Shown piece after piece: positions 28,382-38,013 of a DNA stretch of 64,000 nt; the stretch's first letter is position 1, and each line of letters begins with the position of its first letter. Below the pieces are notes generated by a model. That model worked only from the letters and a program-made list of their open reading frames with translations. It was not told the origin of the DNA and ran no database searches. Origin of the DNA: Alphaproteobacteria bacterium (GTDB taxonomy: Bacteria > Pseudomonadota > Alphaproteobacteria > TMED109); the NCBI GenBank assembly GCA_021296265.1, contig JAGWAT010000001.1:12675-76674 (forward strand), read 5' to 3'. The translations under genes and the position numbers were made by a program.

Positions 28382-31300
28382 GACCAAAACCCCCGCCGCC
28401 CGGCGTCTCGATCACCAAGACGTCACCAGGCATGACCTGCCGCGAGGCACTGCCCGGTAGCCGCTCGACCGTGCCGTCGTGCCGTTCCAACGAATTGGCA
28501 CCGAGAGCCCCGTCACCACCGCCGGCGAGCCCGCGCGGCGGTATGCGCCGGCGATTGGACAGGATGCCAGCCGTCATCGGGGCCAGGAAGTGCAGGCGAC
28601 GGACGGTGCCGTCGCCGCCCCGGTGGCGCCCGCGCCCGCCGCTGCCACGCCGCACCGCGAACGAATCCAGTTGCACAGGGAAGCGGTTTTCGAGCACCTC
28701 GGGATCAGTCAGGCGGGTGTTGGTCATGTGGCAATGAACCGCATCTGCACCGGCGTGGTCAGGACCCGCGCCCCCGCCTCCGCAGATGGTCTCATAGTAG
28801 CCGAACGCGTCCGTGCCGAATGTGAGGTTGCTGACCGTGCCGTAGCTGTGCGCCTGCACGCCCAGAGCAGCAAAGAGTACGTCGACGATTGCCTGGCTGG
28901 TTTCGACGTTGCCGGCGGCGACGGCGGCCGGATGGCGCGGGGCGAGCAGCGACCGTTCCGGGATGCGGATCTCGACGGGGATCAGGCACCCGTGGTTGAG
29001 CGGAATCCGACGCTCGATCAGGACCCGCAGCACGTACAGCACGGCTGATCGGGCAACTGCGCTCGGTGCATTGAAATTGTTGGCGAGTTGTCGCGACGTG
29101 CCGGAAAAATCGACGACCGCCGAGCGCTGGGCGCGGTCCACGGTGATCTGGACCCGAATGACGGCGCCGTCATCGAGCTCGACCTCGGCCGATCCGGGCT
29201 GCAGCCGGGTTAGTAGGTGTCGGACCTGTTCCTCGGCATGCCGCTGGACGTGTTCCATGTAGGCATGCACCGTCCCCAGACCGAATTCCTCGATCATTGC
29301 GTGCAGTTCCTGGATCCCGCGTTCGCCGGCCGCGAGCTGGGCAGACACGTCGGCCAGGTTCTGATCGGGATTGCGGGCGGGCCAACGTCCGGACGCCAGG
29401 TGTCGGCGGAGCTCGTCCTCGAGAAGACGACCTTGGGACAAAATCGGGAGCGCATCGAACAGGATGCCCTCCTCATGGACGGACGTACTGGTGGCTGGCA
29501 TCGAGCCAGGGGTGATACCGCCGATGTCGGCGTGATGCGCCCGGCTGGCCACAAAGAACAGGATGCGATCGCCGGGTCGGTCGAAGACGGGCGTGACCAC
29601 CGTCAAGTCGGGCAGGTGCGTACCGCCGCGGTAGGGCGCGTTGTGAAGAAATGCGTCCCCCGGCCGCAAGGCGCCGGCGCGGGCCTCGCGCACCGCCAGC
29701 ACGGACTCGCCCATGGAACCGAGATGCACGGGGATATGGGGTGCGTTTGCGACCAGAGCGCCCGCCTGGTCGAAGACCGCGCACGAGAAATCGAGACGCT
29801 CTTTGATGTTGACGGAGTGCGCGGTGTTGCGCAGGACCGATCCCATCTGCTCGGCGGCGGACATGAACAGTCCGTTGAACACTTCGAGCAGTACCGGGTC
29901 GGCCTCGGTCCGTCCGACCCGGCGACGGGGTCGCCCCGTCCCGCGTTCGAGCAGAAGTTGCCCGTCGTCCAGCATCCGGGCCCGCCAGCCGGGATCGATC
30001 ACGGTGGTAGCCGTCGGTTCGACGAGGATCGCCGGGCCGGACAGCGTCACGCCCGCCCCCACATCGGACCGGCGGTACAGCGGGACGTGCAGACGGACGC
30101 CCCGGTCGTGCAAGGCCACATGTTCCAGCGGCTCAGGCGGCGCCCGGCCGACTGGAGGACGGGAGACCGGCAGGCGGCTGGTGCCGGTGGCAGCCTCGAC
30201 CTCGGCTGCCTCGATGTGGAGGGCTCGCCCCTCATGCAGGAAGCCGAAGAGCCGCCGATGCTGCGTTTCGAAGTCACGCCGTACGACGGCACCCGGGCCG
30301 GCTGGGACGAGGAGCGTCGTGTTGGTTCCGTCGTACCGGACCCGGATGCGCCGCGTAAACTCGACCTTCGCGGTCGGATCGTCCACTGATATCGTCGCCG
30401 CGGCGGCGCGCTCGGCGGTGTCCAGCTCGGCGGCCGCCGGGTCCGGATCGTCCGGATCGAGCTCGCGACCGACCGGCTGCTGGTGAATGGCTGAGAGGTT
30501 TGCCAGACCCATGCCGTAGGCCGACAGCACGCCGGCGAGCGGATGCAGGAGGATCGCCTCCATGTCCAGGTCTTCCGCCACGCGACAGGCGAGCTGGCCA
30601 GCGGCGGCGCCGAAACCCGCCAGGGCACACGTGGTGACATCGTACCCGCGCTGGACGGAGATCTTCTTGATGGCGGCTGACATGTTCGCCACTGCGACGT
30701 CGAGGAAACCCTCGGCCACGTCCTCGGCGGTCGTCCCGACTCTCGCGGCGAGCGCCTCGAATGCCCGGCGGGTGACCGCCGTGTCGAGCGGCTGGTCGGC
30801 GTCGGGCCCGAACACGTGCGGGAAGTGGGCAGCCCGGACACGCCCGAGCAGCAGGTTCGCGTCCGTAATCGTGAGCGGGCCGCCATTGTGGTAGCAGGCC
30901 GGACCGGGCACGGCGCCGGCGCTGTCGGGTCCCACCGTGAAGCGTTCGCCGTCGAAATGGAGGATCGAGCCGCCGCCGGCGGCGACCGTCTGGATCCGCA
31001 GCGACGGTGTGGCGAGGTGCAGGCCGGCGACTTCCGCCTCTTCGACTCGTTCGAAGGTGCCGCCGTAGTAGCTGACGTCGGTGGACGTACCCCCCATGTC
31101 GAAGCCGATAATTCGCGTGAAGCCCGCAGCCTGGGCAGTTCGCGCCGCGCCGACCACACCGCCCGCGGGGCCCGACAGGACGGCGTCCTTCCCCCGGAAA
31201 CGGGCTGCCGAGGCCAACCCGCCGTTGGACTGCATGAAGGACAGCGGAATCCCCTCGAGCTCGCGCTGGAGGTCCCGGATGTAGCGATTGAGGACCGGCG

Positions 31301-31952
31301 AGAGATAGGCGTCGGCCACTGTTGTGCCGCCCCGGCTCACAAGCTTCAGGAGCGGGACGGTTTCATGGGACACCGACACGTGCGCAAAACCGACTCGGCG
31401 AGCGATGTCGGCGAGCGCACGTTCGTGATCAGTGTAGCGATAGCCGTGCATCAGCACGATGGCGACCGACTGCAAGCCGCCCGCGGCCGCCATCCGGAGC
31501 TCGCGTTCAGACGCGGCCACATCGATCGGCACCAGAACCTCGCCGCCCGCGCTGACGCGTTCGTCGATTTCGATCACCTTCACGTAGGGGAGGGCTGGCC
31601 GCTCGATGCGCCGGGCGAAGATGTCGGGGCGCGCCTGGGTACCGATCTGCAGGGCGTCAGCGAAGCCGCGCGTGACACACAGCAGGACGGGTTCTCCCTT
31701 GCGTTCAAGGAGTGCATTCGTCGCCACGGTCGTGCCCATACGGATCGAAGCGACGGCGCTGGCGGGGATCGGCTCCGCAGTCGCGAGTCCAAGCACGGCG
31801 CGGATGCCGGCCACAGCGGCATCTCGATATTGCCCAGAACTGTTCGAAAGCAGCTTGCGCGCCGTCAGCGTGCCGTCCGGGGCGCGCGCCACCACGTCGG
31901 TGAAGGTACCGCCACGGTCAATCCAGAACTGCCAGCCGTGGGAAACAACCAT
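28374..31952 (-). CDS. 5-oxoprolinase/hydantoinase family protein, fused A and B domains
   Basis: A 1192-residue ATP-dependent lactam or hydantoin hydrolase with HyuA and HyuB halves in one chain, the order of eukaryotic-type 5-oxoprolinase. The A half (about 1-690) shows [60 protein letters not shown] and [11 protein letters not shown]. The B half (about 700-1190) shows [50 protein letters not shown] and the terminal glycine-rich ETPGGGGFG. The likely reaction is ATP-driven opening of 5-oxoproline to glutamate, though hydantoins are possible. ATG 31952 directly precedes the conserved N-terminus. It overlaps mlaA, so the two may be cotranscribed. Confidence 0.9.
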   Translation of the reverse strand: MVVSHGWQFWIDRGGTFTDVVARAPDGTLTARKLLSNSSGQYRDAAVAGIRAVLGLATAEPIPASAVASIRMGTTVATNALLERKGEPVLLCVTRGFADALQIGTQARPDIFARRIERPALPYVKVIEIDERVSAGGEVLVPIDVAASERELRMAAAGGLQSVAIVLMHGYRYTDHERALADIARRVGFAHVSVSHETVPLLKLVSRGGTTVADAYLSPVLNRYIRDLQRELEGIPLSFMQSNGGLASAARFRGKDAVLSGPAGGVVGAARTAQAAGFTRIIGFDMGGTSTDVSYYGGTFERVEEAEVAGLHLATPSLRIQTVAAGGGSILHFDGERFTVGPDSAGAVPGPACYHNGGPLTITDANLLLGRVRAAHFPHVFGPDADQPLDTAVTRRAFEALAARVGTTAEDVAEGFLDVAVANMSAAIKKISVQRGYDVTTCALAGFGAAAGQLACRVAEDLDMEAILLHPLAGVLSAYGMGLANLSAIHQQPVGRELDPDDPDPAAAELDTAERAAAATISVDDPTAKVEFTRRIRVRYDGTNTTLLVPAGPGAVVRRDFETQHRRLFGFLHEGRALHIEAAEVEAATGTSRLPVSRPPVGRAPPEPLEHVALHDRGVRLHVPLYRRSDVGAGVTLSGPAILVEPTATTVIDPGWRARMLDDGQLLLERGTGRPRRRVGRTEADPVLLEVFNGLFMSAAEQMGSVLRNTAHSVNIKERLDFSCAVFDQAGALVANAPHIPVHLGSMGESVLAVREARAGALRPGDAFLHNAPYRGGTHLPDLTVVTPVFDRPGDRILFFVASRAHHADIGGITPGSMPATSTSVHEEGILFDALPILSQGRLLEDELRRHLASGRWPARNPDQNLADVSAQLAAGERGIQELHAMIEEFGLGTVHAYMEHVQRHAEEQVRHLLTRLQPGSAEVELDDGAVIRVQITVDRAQRSAVVDFSGTSRQLANNFNAPSAVARSAVLYVLRVLIERRIPLNHGCLIPVEIRIPERSLLAPRHPAAVAAGNVETSQAIVDVLFAALGVQAHSYGTVSNLTFGTDAFGYYETICGGGGAGPDHAGADAVHCHMTNTRLTDPEVLENRFPVQLDSFAVRRGSGGRGRHRGGDGTVRRLHFLAPMTAGILSNRRRIPPRGLAGGGDGALGANSLERHDGTVERLPGSASRQVMPGDVLVIETPGGGGFGHA

Positions 31953-32264
31953 GGTCCGCAATCCGCCTAGTGCGGGCGCGCCCCGCGAACGAGGGTGCAC
32001 GATATCTGAAAGCGCGGGCGCCCTTCGTGGCCGGACCTGGCCTGAGAACCGTATGATCGGCCGGCGGCGCCTCTGGCCCGTGACCATGATCGCGGCAACG
32101 CGCGGACCCCGTCGGCCCGCCGACCGGAGCAACCTGCGCAAGACCTCCGGGGGGAGTCAACGGCATGTCGACACAAGCGCTGAGAATACGATCCGTGCGC
32201 GCGCAGAGCGGCCCATCCTGTACCCGAGGGTTCCGCTGCCCGCAGACTTCGGCGGGCTGAATCG
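31953..32264. other. Divergent intergenic region, 5-oxoprolinase / DjlA-like gene
   Basis: These 312 bases separate divergent genes and should carry both promoters. No protein family, RNA or repeat is recognised. Reading the 5-oxoprolinase frame upstream gives only an Arg-rich extension. Confidence 0.5.
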
Positions 32265-33035
32265 ATGGCATTTCTCGGTACATTGCTCGGCGGCACCCTG
32301 GGCTTCGCCATCGGCGGGCCGATCGGCGCCCTCATCGGCGCAGGCGGCGGGCACCTGCTGGACCGTTTCCGCGACAGCGAACGTCGGACTCTGGCCGGTC
32401 CAGGCGCTGCAGGCGACCGCGCGGAGGCCCAGGTCGCCTTCTCGGTTGGATTGATTGGGCTGTCGGCGAAGGTCGCCAAGGCCGACGGGCGCGTGACGCC
32501 AGAGGAAATCCAGGCCTTCCGGCGCGTCTATCACTTTCCGCGGCATGACGAGGCGCGGGTCGCGGCGATCTACAACGAGGCCCGGCGCTCGTCCGAGGGG
32601 TTCGAGACGTACGCCCAGCAGCTGGCGTCGATCCTCGGAGCGCGGGACGAGCGGTGCGCACAGATCCTGGACTGTCTCTACGCGATCGCGGCGGCGGACG
32701 GCGAGTTTCATCCCAATGAGGACCGCATCATCCGAGAAATCGGCCGCCTCTTCGGGTTCAGCGACGCGGAAGTGGGGTCGGTCCGGTCCCGGCACCAGGC
32801 AGCTGGTGACGGCACGCAGGGCGACGGCAGTTCGCACTACGACGTGCTGGGGGTGCCCCCGAGCGCATCCGATGACGAGGTCCGCTCAGCCCACCGCAGC
32901 CTGGTGCGCAAGTTTCACCCTGACCACCTGGTGTCCAAGGGGTTACCGGATGAGCTGATCAAGCACGCGACCGAACGGCTCGCGGCCATCAACGCCGCCT
33001 ACGAGGCAATCATGAAAGGGCGCGCGCGGAAATGA
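32265..33035 (+). CDS. djlA: DjlA-like TerB/J-domain co-chaperone
   Basis: A 256-residue protein with three parts. A glycine-rich hydrophobic N-terminus (LLGGTLGFAIGGPIGALIGAGGGHLLD) probably anchors it in the membrane. A TerB-like helical domain contains LSAKVAKADGRVTPEEIQAFRR and AIAAADGEFHPNED. A C-terminal J domain starts at YDVLGVPPSASDDEVRSAH and has the HPD tripeptide in KFHPDHL, so it should stimulate DnaK ATPase. Its stop overlaps the amidase start by four bases (ATGA). This djlA-amidase-rnpB-mraZ order recurs in alphaproteobacteria. Confidence 0.9.
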   Translation: MAFLGTLLGGTLGFAIGGPIGALIGAGGGHLLDRFRDSERRTLAGPGAAGDRAEAQVAFSVGLIGLSAKVAKADGRVTPEEIQAFRRVYHFPRHDEARVAAIYNEARRSSEGFETYAQQLASILGARDERCAQILDCLYAIAAADGEFHPNEDRIIREIGRLFGFSDAEVGSVRSRHQAAGDGTQGDGSSHYDVLGVPPSASDDEVRSAHRSLVRKFHPDHLVSKGLPDELIKHATERLAAINAAYEAIMKGRARK

Positions 33036-33829
33036 AGCGTTTGGTCCGGGAGGCCCTGTCCCCCAATCACAACGCCCGCCCGCCCGGCGCCGACATCGAG
33101 CTCGTGGTGGTCCATTTCACGGGCATGGAAACCGCCGCCGCCGCCCTGCGCGAGCTCACCCAGTTAGGCAGCGGCGTCAGCGCGCACTGGATGATCGACG
33201 AGGACGGGACGATTTACCGCTTGGTACCGGAGGACCGGCGGGCCTGGCACGCCGGTCTCGGGTCCTGGCACGACTGGCACGATGTCAACGCCGTCTCGGT
33301 CGGGATCGAGTTGGTAAACCCTGGCCATGACCACGGCTACCGATCGTTTCCCGATGACCAGATCGACGCCCTTGAGGATCTGCTGGCCGACACCTTCAAG
33401 TTCCACGGCTTGCGGCCCCGTGATCTCATTGGCCATTCGGACGTCGCGCCGGAACGCAAGCAGGATCCGGGCGAACTGTTTCCGTGGGAACGGCTAGCGC
33501 GCACTGGCTTCAGCATCTGGCCGGAAGAGGTTGTGGAGTATCCGGACGGTGGCCTTGGCGTGATGGACGACGCCGAGGATTTCATCAGGGATGAGGAAAG
33601 CCGTTCCGAGTTTGGTCTGGATTCCATCAGCCTGCGCGAGAGTGTGCTCGAGCTACAGGAAAACCTGCGGACCATCGGGTACGGAATCGAGATCAACGGA
33701 ATTTTCGGCTCCCAGACCGAAGCTGTGGTGGCCGCCTTCCAGCGGCGGTTCCGGCCCGGCGCCGTGAACGGCTATGCCGATTCCGAAACCCGGGCGCTCA
33801 TTCAGGCGGTCGCGCAAATTTCGCAATAG
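33032..33829 (+). CDS. amiD: N-acetylmuramoyl-L-alanine amidase, AmiD-like, with peptidoglycan-binding domain
   Basis: A 265-residue zinc amidase that cleaves the lactyl-amide bond of muropeptides. Zinc ligands predicted from the amidase_2 fold are H28 (VVVHFT), H135 (GHSDVAP) and D145 (KQDPG); the last two are ten residues apart as in AmiD. Catalytic Glu is likely E93 in VGIELVN. Residues from about 205 form a PG_binding_1 domain (LQENLRTIGYGIEINGIFGSQTEAVVAAFQRRF). No signal peptide is seen, so it may be a cytoplasmic recycling enzyme like AmpD or use another export route. It is coupled to the preceding co-chaperone gene. Confidence 0.9.
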   Translation: MKRLVREALSPNHNARPPGADIELVVVHFTGMETAAAALRELTQLGSGVSAHWMIDEDGTIYRLVPEDRRAWHAGLGSWHDWHDVNAVSVGIELVNPGHDHGYRSFPDDQIDALEDLLADTFKFHGLRPRDLIGHSDVAPERKQDPGELFPWERLARTGFSIWPEEVVEYPDGGLGVMDDAEDFIRDEESRSEFGLDSISLRESVLELQENLRTIGYGIEINGIFGSQTEAVVAAFQRRFRPGAVNGYADSETRALIQAVAQISQ

Positions 33830-33888
33830 CGAGCCGGGTCGTCGAGCGCACTCGGTGCGACCGTCGGCGTTCGCTGGGACGGGCGACC

Positions 33889-33917
33889 TTGACCCGGGCC
33901 GGCTGATCCCGTTGAAT
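33889..33917 (+). promoter_or_regulatory. Promoter of RNase P RNA
   Basis: TTGACC, a 17-base spacer and TTGAAT match sigma-70 boxes at 5/6 and 4/6 positions. The predicted start, about seven bases further, coincides with the beginning of the RNase P helix P1. Confidence 0.65.
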
Positions 33918-33923
33918 CCCATT

Positions 33924-34288
33924 GCCAGACGGCCGGATGGCCGCTCCCGGGGCTTCCCGGGGGAGGAAAGTCCGGGCTCCACGGAAACACGGTGCCGGGT
34001 AACACCCGGCGGAGGTGACTCCAGGGACAGTGCCGCAGAAAACAGACCGCCGGCTCGCTTGCGTGCCGGCAAGGGTGAAACGGTGCGGTAAGAGCGCACC
34101 GCGTTTCCGGCAACGGAGATGGCACGGTAAACCCCACCGGGAGCAAGACCGAATAGGGACGGCGTGGCCTGGCGACAGGTCGATGGTGTTTCCGCCTCCG
34201 TCCGGGCCGGTCGCACGAGGTGCGTGGCGACGCGCGCCCGAGATGAATGGCCATCCTCGACAGAACCCGGCTTACAGGCCGTCTGGCC
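33924..34288 (+). ncRNA. rnpB: RNase P RNA, bacterial class A
   Basis: The catalytic RNA that trims tRNA 5' ends. The 5' arm CCAGACGGCC pairs with the 3' GGCCGTCTGG to form P1. The conserved core is present: GGAGGAAAGTCCGGGCTCC near the 5' end, GGTAAACCCC in the CCA-binding region, AGCAAGACCGAATAGGGA, and the 3' ACAGAACCCGGCTTACAGGCC region (CR V). Length of about 365 nt is normal for the A type. Ends are set by P1 pairing and may be off by a few bases. It lies between the amidase gene and mraZ. Confidence 0.95.
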
Positions 34289-34389
34289 CGCATCTCCTCC
34301 GGCAGGACCGGCTGGTGATTCCGCGCCCCCAGGAGGTAATGGAGAACAAATTGGGATCATATAAGCACTTGTAGAACAGTCGGTTATCA

Positions 34390-34418
34390 TTGACCCGACC
34401 CATGAATAGGCGTAAAAT
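34390..34418 (+). promoter_or_regulatory. Sigma-70-type promoter of mraZ and the dcw cluster
   Basis: TTGACC (34390-34395), exactly 17 bases, and TAAAAT (34413-34418) form one of the best promoter matches in the window. Transcription would start near 34425, giving a leader of about 54 bases before the mraZ ATG. Confidence 0.75.
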
Positions 34419-34433
34419 CCCATGTTCACCCAT
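34399..34433 (-). promoter_or_regulatory. Putative MraZ operator (three ATGGG repeats on a 10-base register)
   Basis: On the minus strand ATGGG occurs at 34403-34399, 34423-34419 and 34433-34429, that is at spacings of 20 and 10 bases. MraZ of E. coli binds TGGGN direct repeats separated by five bases just upstream of its own gene. These repeats straddle the spacer, the base after the -10 box and the start site, so binding should repress the dcw promoter. Confidence 0.55.
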
Positions 34434-34478
34434 CTGAGGTGAACCACAGAACTGGGATGTCGTGTGGAGGGTCGAGCG

Positions 34479-35009
34479 ATGCAGGAGGTGGGAAACCGCG
34501 CCTTCTTCGCCGGCACGTTTACGCACCGGATCGACAAGAAGGGACGGATCAGCATTCCAGCGCGCTGGCGCTCGGAGTTCCGCGCGGAAGAGTCGCCCCA
34601 TCTGTACGTCGCGGCGCTGGCCACCGGCAATCCAGCCCACGCGATCGAGTGCGTGACGCAGTCGGACCTGCGTCGGCGCAACTTCGAGCAGGCCGACCGC
34701 ACGGAACTGTCCCAGCGCCAGCGTGGTCTGCTCGGTCTTCACCACTTCCACGCCTATTCCGCCCTGCTGATCGACCCGGAAGGCCGCGTCCAGCTGCCCG
34801 CCGATGCACTCATCGCGGCCGCCCTGGCGGCGGGCAAGGACGAGGGAACTCCCAAGACCCGCAGCTACACCATGCGGTCGCCGACTGCTGAACTCCTCGG
34901 CGCCGGCGACCGCTTCTACATCCTCCATCCGGACCACGTCGACGACTTCCTGGCAGAGGCCACAGCCGAAGCCGAGGCGGTCGATCGCCGACCGGGGTCC
35001 GGGCACTAG
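34479..35009 (+). CDS. mraZ: Transcriptional regulator MraZ
   Basis: MraZ is a ring-forming DNA-binding repressor of the dcw operon. The 176-residue protein has two swapped-hairpin AbrB-like repeats. The first is FFAGTFTHRIDKKGRISIPARWR and the second is FHAYSALLIDPEGRVQLPADAL, each with the conserved D-x-(K/E)-G-R-(I/V). ATG 34479 is preferred because GGAGG ends eight bases upstream; a GTG at 34464 lies on top of that ribosome site. It is the first gene of the cluster and is followed by rsmH after 54 bases. Confidence 0.93.
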   Translation: MQEVGNRAFFAGTFTHRIDKKGRISIPARWRSEFRAEESPHLYVAALATGNPAHAIECVTQSDLRRRNFEQADRTELSQRQRGLLGLHHFHAYSALLIDPEGRVQLPADALIAAALAAGKDEGTPKTRSYTMRSPTAELLGAGDRFYILHPDHVDDFLAEATAEAEAVDRRPGSGH

Positions 35010-35063
35010 AAACGCCGGCACGTGGGCGCTCGCCTTTCCTCCCTCCAACATGGCGGTCAAACT

Positions 35064-36002
35064 ATGGCCCACGTGCCGGTTCTCCTCGCCGAAATCGTGA
35101 CCCAGCTGCAGCCGGTGGATGACGCGCTCTACGTAGACGCCACGTTTGGCCGTGGCGGCATCACGCACGCGCTGCTGGAAGCCGCGGACTGCCGCGTGGT
35201 CGGCATCGACTGCGATCCGGACGCAGGGCGCGCCGCCACGTCGCTTGCCCGGCAGTACGCGGGTCGCTTCCGCTTCCTGCAGGCGCGGTTCGGCGGATTG
35301 GTTCGCGCCCTGGCCCCGCTCGACGTGCGGCAAGTCGACGGCGGAATCATTTTCGACCTAGGGGTCTCGTCGCCGCAACTCGACGATCCGGAGCGGGGGT
35401 TCTCGTTCCGCTGGGACGGGCCGCTCGACATGCGGATGGGGCGCTCCGGGCAGACCGCGGCCGACGTTGTCAACGCTTCGGACGAGGCCGCGCTCACGGA
35501 CATCCTTCGCTCTTTTGGCGAGGAACGCCGTGCGCGCCGGATCGTGCGGGCGATCATGGCGGCCCGGCCCCTGACGCGCACGCTGGAGCTGGCGGACGTC
35601 GTGCGTTCGGCCGTCCCGGGCGGACACCATGCGATTGACCCCGCCACGCGCACCTTTCAGGCGCTCCGGATCGCCGTAAACGATGAGCTCGGCGAACTGC
35701 GGGCGGCCCTTCACGACGCGGAGCGGTTGTTGGCCGAAGGTGCAGTGCTGGCCGTCGTGTCGTTCCATTCGCTCGAGGACCGGCTGGTCAAGCGGTTCCT
35801 GGTGGAACGGACGGCCCGCGCGCCCCGCGCCCACCGTCACATCCCCGACCCGGGCCCGCCTGCTGCGCCCACGTTCCGGATGACGCGGGCTCGCGCCATC
35901 CGGCCCGGGCCGGCCGAACTTCGCCGCAATCCGCGCGCCCGCTCGGCGCGCCTCCGCACCGCGGTCCGGACCGGCGCGGCCCTCGTCACGGCGGTCGCGT
36001 GA
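35064..36002 (+). CDS. rsmH: 16S rRNA (cytosine-1402 N4) methyltransferase
   Basis: RsmH methylates C1402 of 16S rRNA using SAM. The 312-residue protein starts MAHVPVLLAEIV, the typical N-terminus. It has the SAM motif VDATFGRGGITHALLE, then FDLGVSSPQLDDPERGFSF, PLDMRMG, TRTFQALRIAVNDEL and VSFHSLEDRLVKRF. A basic C-terminal tail follows. The ATG at 35064 is chosen over GTG 35022 because the family begins here. Its stop overlaps the ftsL start by one base. Confidence 0.95.
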   Translation: MAHVPVLLAEIVTQLQPVDDALYVDATFGRGGITHALLEAADCRVVGIDCDPDAGRAATSLARQYAGRFRFLQARFGGLVRALAPLDVRQVDGGIIFDLGVSSPQLDDPERGFSFRWDGPLDMRMGRSGQTAADVVNASDEAALTDILRSFGEERRARRIVRAIMAARPLTRTLELADVVRSAVPGGHHAIDPATRTFQALRIAVNDELGELRAALHDAERLLAEGAVLAVVSFHSLEDRLVKRFLVERTARAPRAHRHIPDPGPPAAPTFRMTRARAIRPGPAELRRNPRARSARLRTAVRTGAALVTAVA

Positions 36003-36334
36003 TGTTCGCGTGGATGTTCCGTCTCGGCCGCCTGATGGGCTTCTGGCTGTGCCTGTCGATGGTGTTGGTCATGGTGCTGGGCGGCAGCACCATCTGGCTC
36101 CGCCACCAGCTCCGTTCCGGAGAAGCCCGGCTCGAGGTGCTCCAGGCCAAGGAAGAAGTGCTGCGCGCCGGCATGGACCGGCTGGCCATGGAATGGTCAC
36201 GCCTGAATCAGCCGGCGCAGCTGGCTGACCTGGCCCGCCGTCACCTTGATTTGCGCCCGGTTCCAATCAGCCCGCCGGCCGAATTCGTCGAGGTGCTGGC
36301 ACCGGCTCCGCTGCCCGGAGGCGCAGAGCGATGA
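36002..36334 (+). CDS. ftsL: Cell division protein FtsL
   Basis: A 110-residue bitopic divisome protein that forms a complex with FtsB and FtsQ and helps activate FtsWI. One membrane helix (GFWLCLSMVLVMVLGGSTIWL) is followed by a periplasmic coiled coil (SGEARLEVLQAKEEVLRAGMDRL) and the LNQPAQLADLARRHLDL segment typical of alphaproteobacterial FtsL. ATG 36002 shares its A with the rsmH stop (TGATG); a GTG at 35999 is also possible. Its own stop overlaps ftsI by four bases. Identification rests on position and topology as much as on sequence. Confidence 0.88.
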   Translation: MFAWMFRLGRLMGFWLCLSMVLVMVLGGSTIWLRHQLRSGEARLEVLQAKEEVLRAGMDRLAMEWSRLNQPAQLADLARRHLDLRPVPISPPAEFVEVLAPAPLPGGAER

Positions 36335-38007
36335 GGCGCCGCTGGCGGAAGTATCGCCGCGAGCCGGTGGTCAGCCTCTGGCAGAGCGGGCGTAGCCGTT
36401 CGGAACGCACGGGTGAACGGCTGCGGGTTGGCATGACGATCCTTGCGATCGCCTTCGTTGTCGTGGGGCTTCGCCTGGGCGAGGTGGCCTGGCCCGGCGA
36501 CACGGATGCCCGCCCGGTGCACGCCGCCAAGGAGGTGCCGGTCCGGGGCGAGATCTTCGACCGGCACGGGACGATGCTGGCGACCACGGTCCTGGTCCCG
36601 TCGGTCTGGGTCAATCCGGCCGACGTCAGGGATCCCGCGAAGCTCGCGGCGCAGTTGAGCGCGGTGTTTCCCGAGCTCTCCCAGGCCAGGCTCGAGCGGC
36701 GAATCGTCGCCGGCAAGCAACGCGGTCGGCAGTTCCTGTGGGTCCGGCGCCATGCGCGCCCGACGCGGGCCGAGGCGGCCATGCACATCGGCTCGCCGGG
36801 CCTTTACATCCAGGACGAGAGGCGCCGCGTGTATCCCCAGGGCCGGCTGACCTCGCACGCCGTCGGCTACGTCAACATCGACGGCCGCCCGCAGGCCGGG
36901 GTTGAGCGCGTCAGCGACCGCACGATCCGGAAGCGTCCGGTCCATCTGACACTCGACCTGCGGGTCCAGTACGCCCTGCGCGATCGCCTGCAGGCCGCCA
37001 TGGAGCGGTTCCAAGCGGTTGCGGCGGCGGGGGTCGTACTCGAGATCGGCACCGGCGACGTGCTCGCACAGGTGTCGTTGCCCGATTTCGATCCGAACGA
37101 CGTACAGGACGCCGACGATCCCGGCATGCTGGATCTCGGGACGCAAGGCGTCTTCGAGATGGGCTCGACCTTCAAGACGTTCACCGTCGCCGCTGCGCTG
37201 GACGCCGGCCAGGTCCAGGTGGACTCGCACTTCGACGCCACCGAGCCGGTCAAGATCGGCCGCCATACCATCAACGACTATCACCCGGAGGGGCGTTGGC
37301 TCCGGCTGTCCGAGGTCTTCGTGCACTCGTCCAACATCGGGACTGTGCGCGTGGCCGAAGCGCTCGGCAAGGAGAACCAATGGGACTACCTGGGCCGCCT
37401 GGGGCTCCTCGGCGCGATCGAGACGCCCGGCCTGCGGACCGCCCATCCGCGCCTGCCTGGTGCCTGGGGCGAGATCGAGCGCGCCACCGTGTCGTTCGGG
37501 CACGGAATTGCCGTATCGCCGATGCATTTGGCCGCGGCAGTGGCAGCAGTCGTTGGCGACGGCCGCTACCGCCCCCCGCGCCTGTTGCGGTCGGAACCGT
37601 CGGCGCCGGCGACCGGAGCGCTCCGCCCGTCGACGGTACGCCAAATGCGCACGCTGCTGCGCCAGGTCGTGCAACACGGGACCGCGGGACTGGCCGACAT
37701 CGGCAACTACGAAATCGGCGGCAAGACGGGCACCGCGCAGAAGGTGGTGAACGGCCGCTACCGGCAGGGCGCCCGGACCAATTCGTTCGTGGCGGCATTT
37801 CCCATGAGTGCGCCGCGCTACGTCGTGGTCGTGCTGCTGGACGAACCCAAGGCCGCGCCGGGGACCCATGGCTTCGCCACCGCCGGCTGGAATACCGCGC
37901 CGCTCGCAGGTTCTGTGGTGGCCGGCGTGGCGCCGATTCTGGGGGTGCCGCCGGTGCCGGCGGCGTCGCCGGACTCCGATGCGCTGACGCAGGTGGCATT
38001 GCGATAG
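36331..38007 (+). CDS. ftsI: Peptidoglycan D,D-transpeptidase FtsI (PBP3)
   Basis: The septal cross-linking transpeptidase, partner of FtsW. The 558-residue protein has a basic cytoplasmic N-terminus and one membrane helix (MTILAIAFVVVGLRLGEV). A PBP dimerisation region follows with RGEIFDRHGTMLATT. The transpeptidase domain contains the active-site triads S279-T-F-K, S333-S-N and K465-T-G. All catalytic residues are present. ATG 36331 overlaps the ftsL stop by four bases, and murE follows after six bases. Confidence 0.96.
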   Translation: MRRRWRKYRREPVVSLWQSGRSRSERTGERLRVGMTILAIAFVVVGLRLGEVAWPGDTDARPVHAAKEVPVRGEIFDRHGTMLATTVLVPSVWVNPADVRDPAKLAAQLSAVFPELSQARLERRIVAGKQRGRQFLWVRRHARPTRAEAAMHIGSPGLYIQDERRRVYPQGRLTSHAVGYVNIDGRPQAGVERVSDRTIRKRPVHLTLDLRVQYALRDRLQAAMERFQAVAAAGVVLEIGTGDVLAQVSLPDFDPNDVQDADDPGMLDLGTQGVFEMGSTFKTFTVAAALDAGQVQVDSHFDATEPVKIGRHTINDYHPEGRWLRLSEVFVHSSNIGTVRVAEALGKENQWDYLGRLGLLGAIETPGLRTAHPRLPGAWGEIERATVSFGHGIAVSPMHLAAAVAAVVGDGRYRPPRLLRSEPSAPATGALRPSTVRQMRTLLRQVVQHGTAGLADIGNYEIGGKTGTAQKVVNGRYRQGARTNSFVAAFPMSAPRYVVVVLLDEPKAAPGTHGFATAGWNTAPLAGSVVAGVAPILGVPPVPAASPDSDALTQVALR

Positions 38008-38013
38008 GAGACG

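Noticed and set aside
29217-30389. Open frame antisense to the 5-oxoprolinase gene
   Set aside because: It lies wholly inside a gene with intact HyuA and HyuB motifs and has no ribosome site or domain.
36241-37869. Long open frame antisense to ftsI
   Set aside because: It mirrors the codons of a gene with all transpeptidase motifs, is rich in Arg/His/Pro and has no family resemblance; GC-rich shadow frame.
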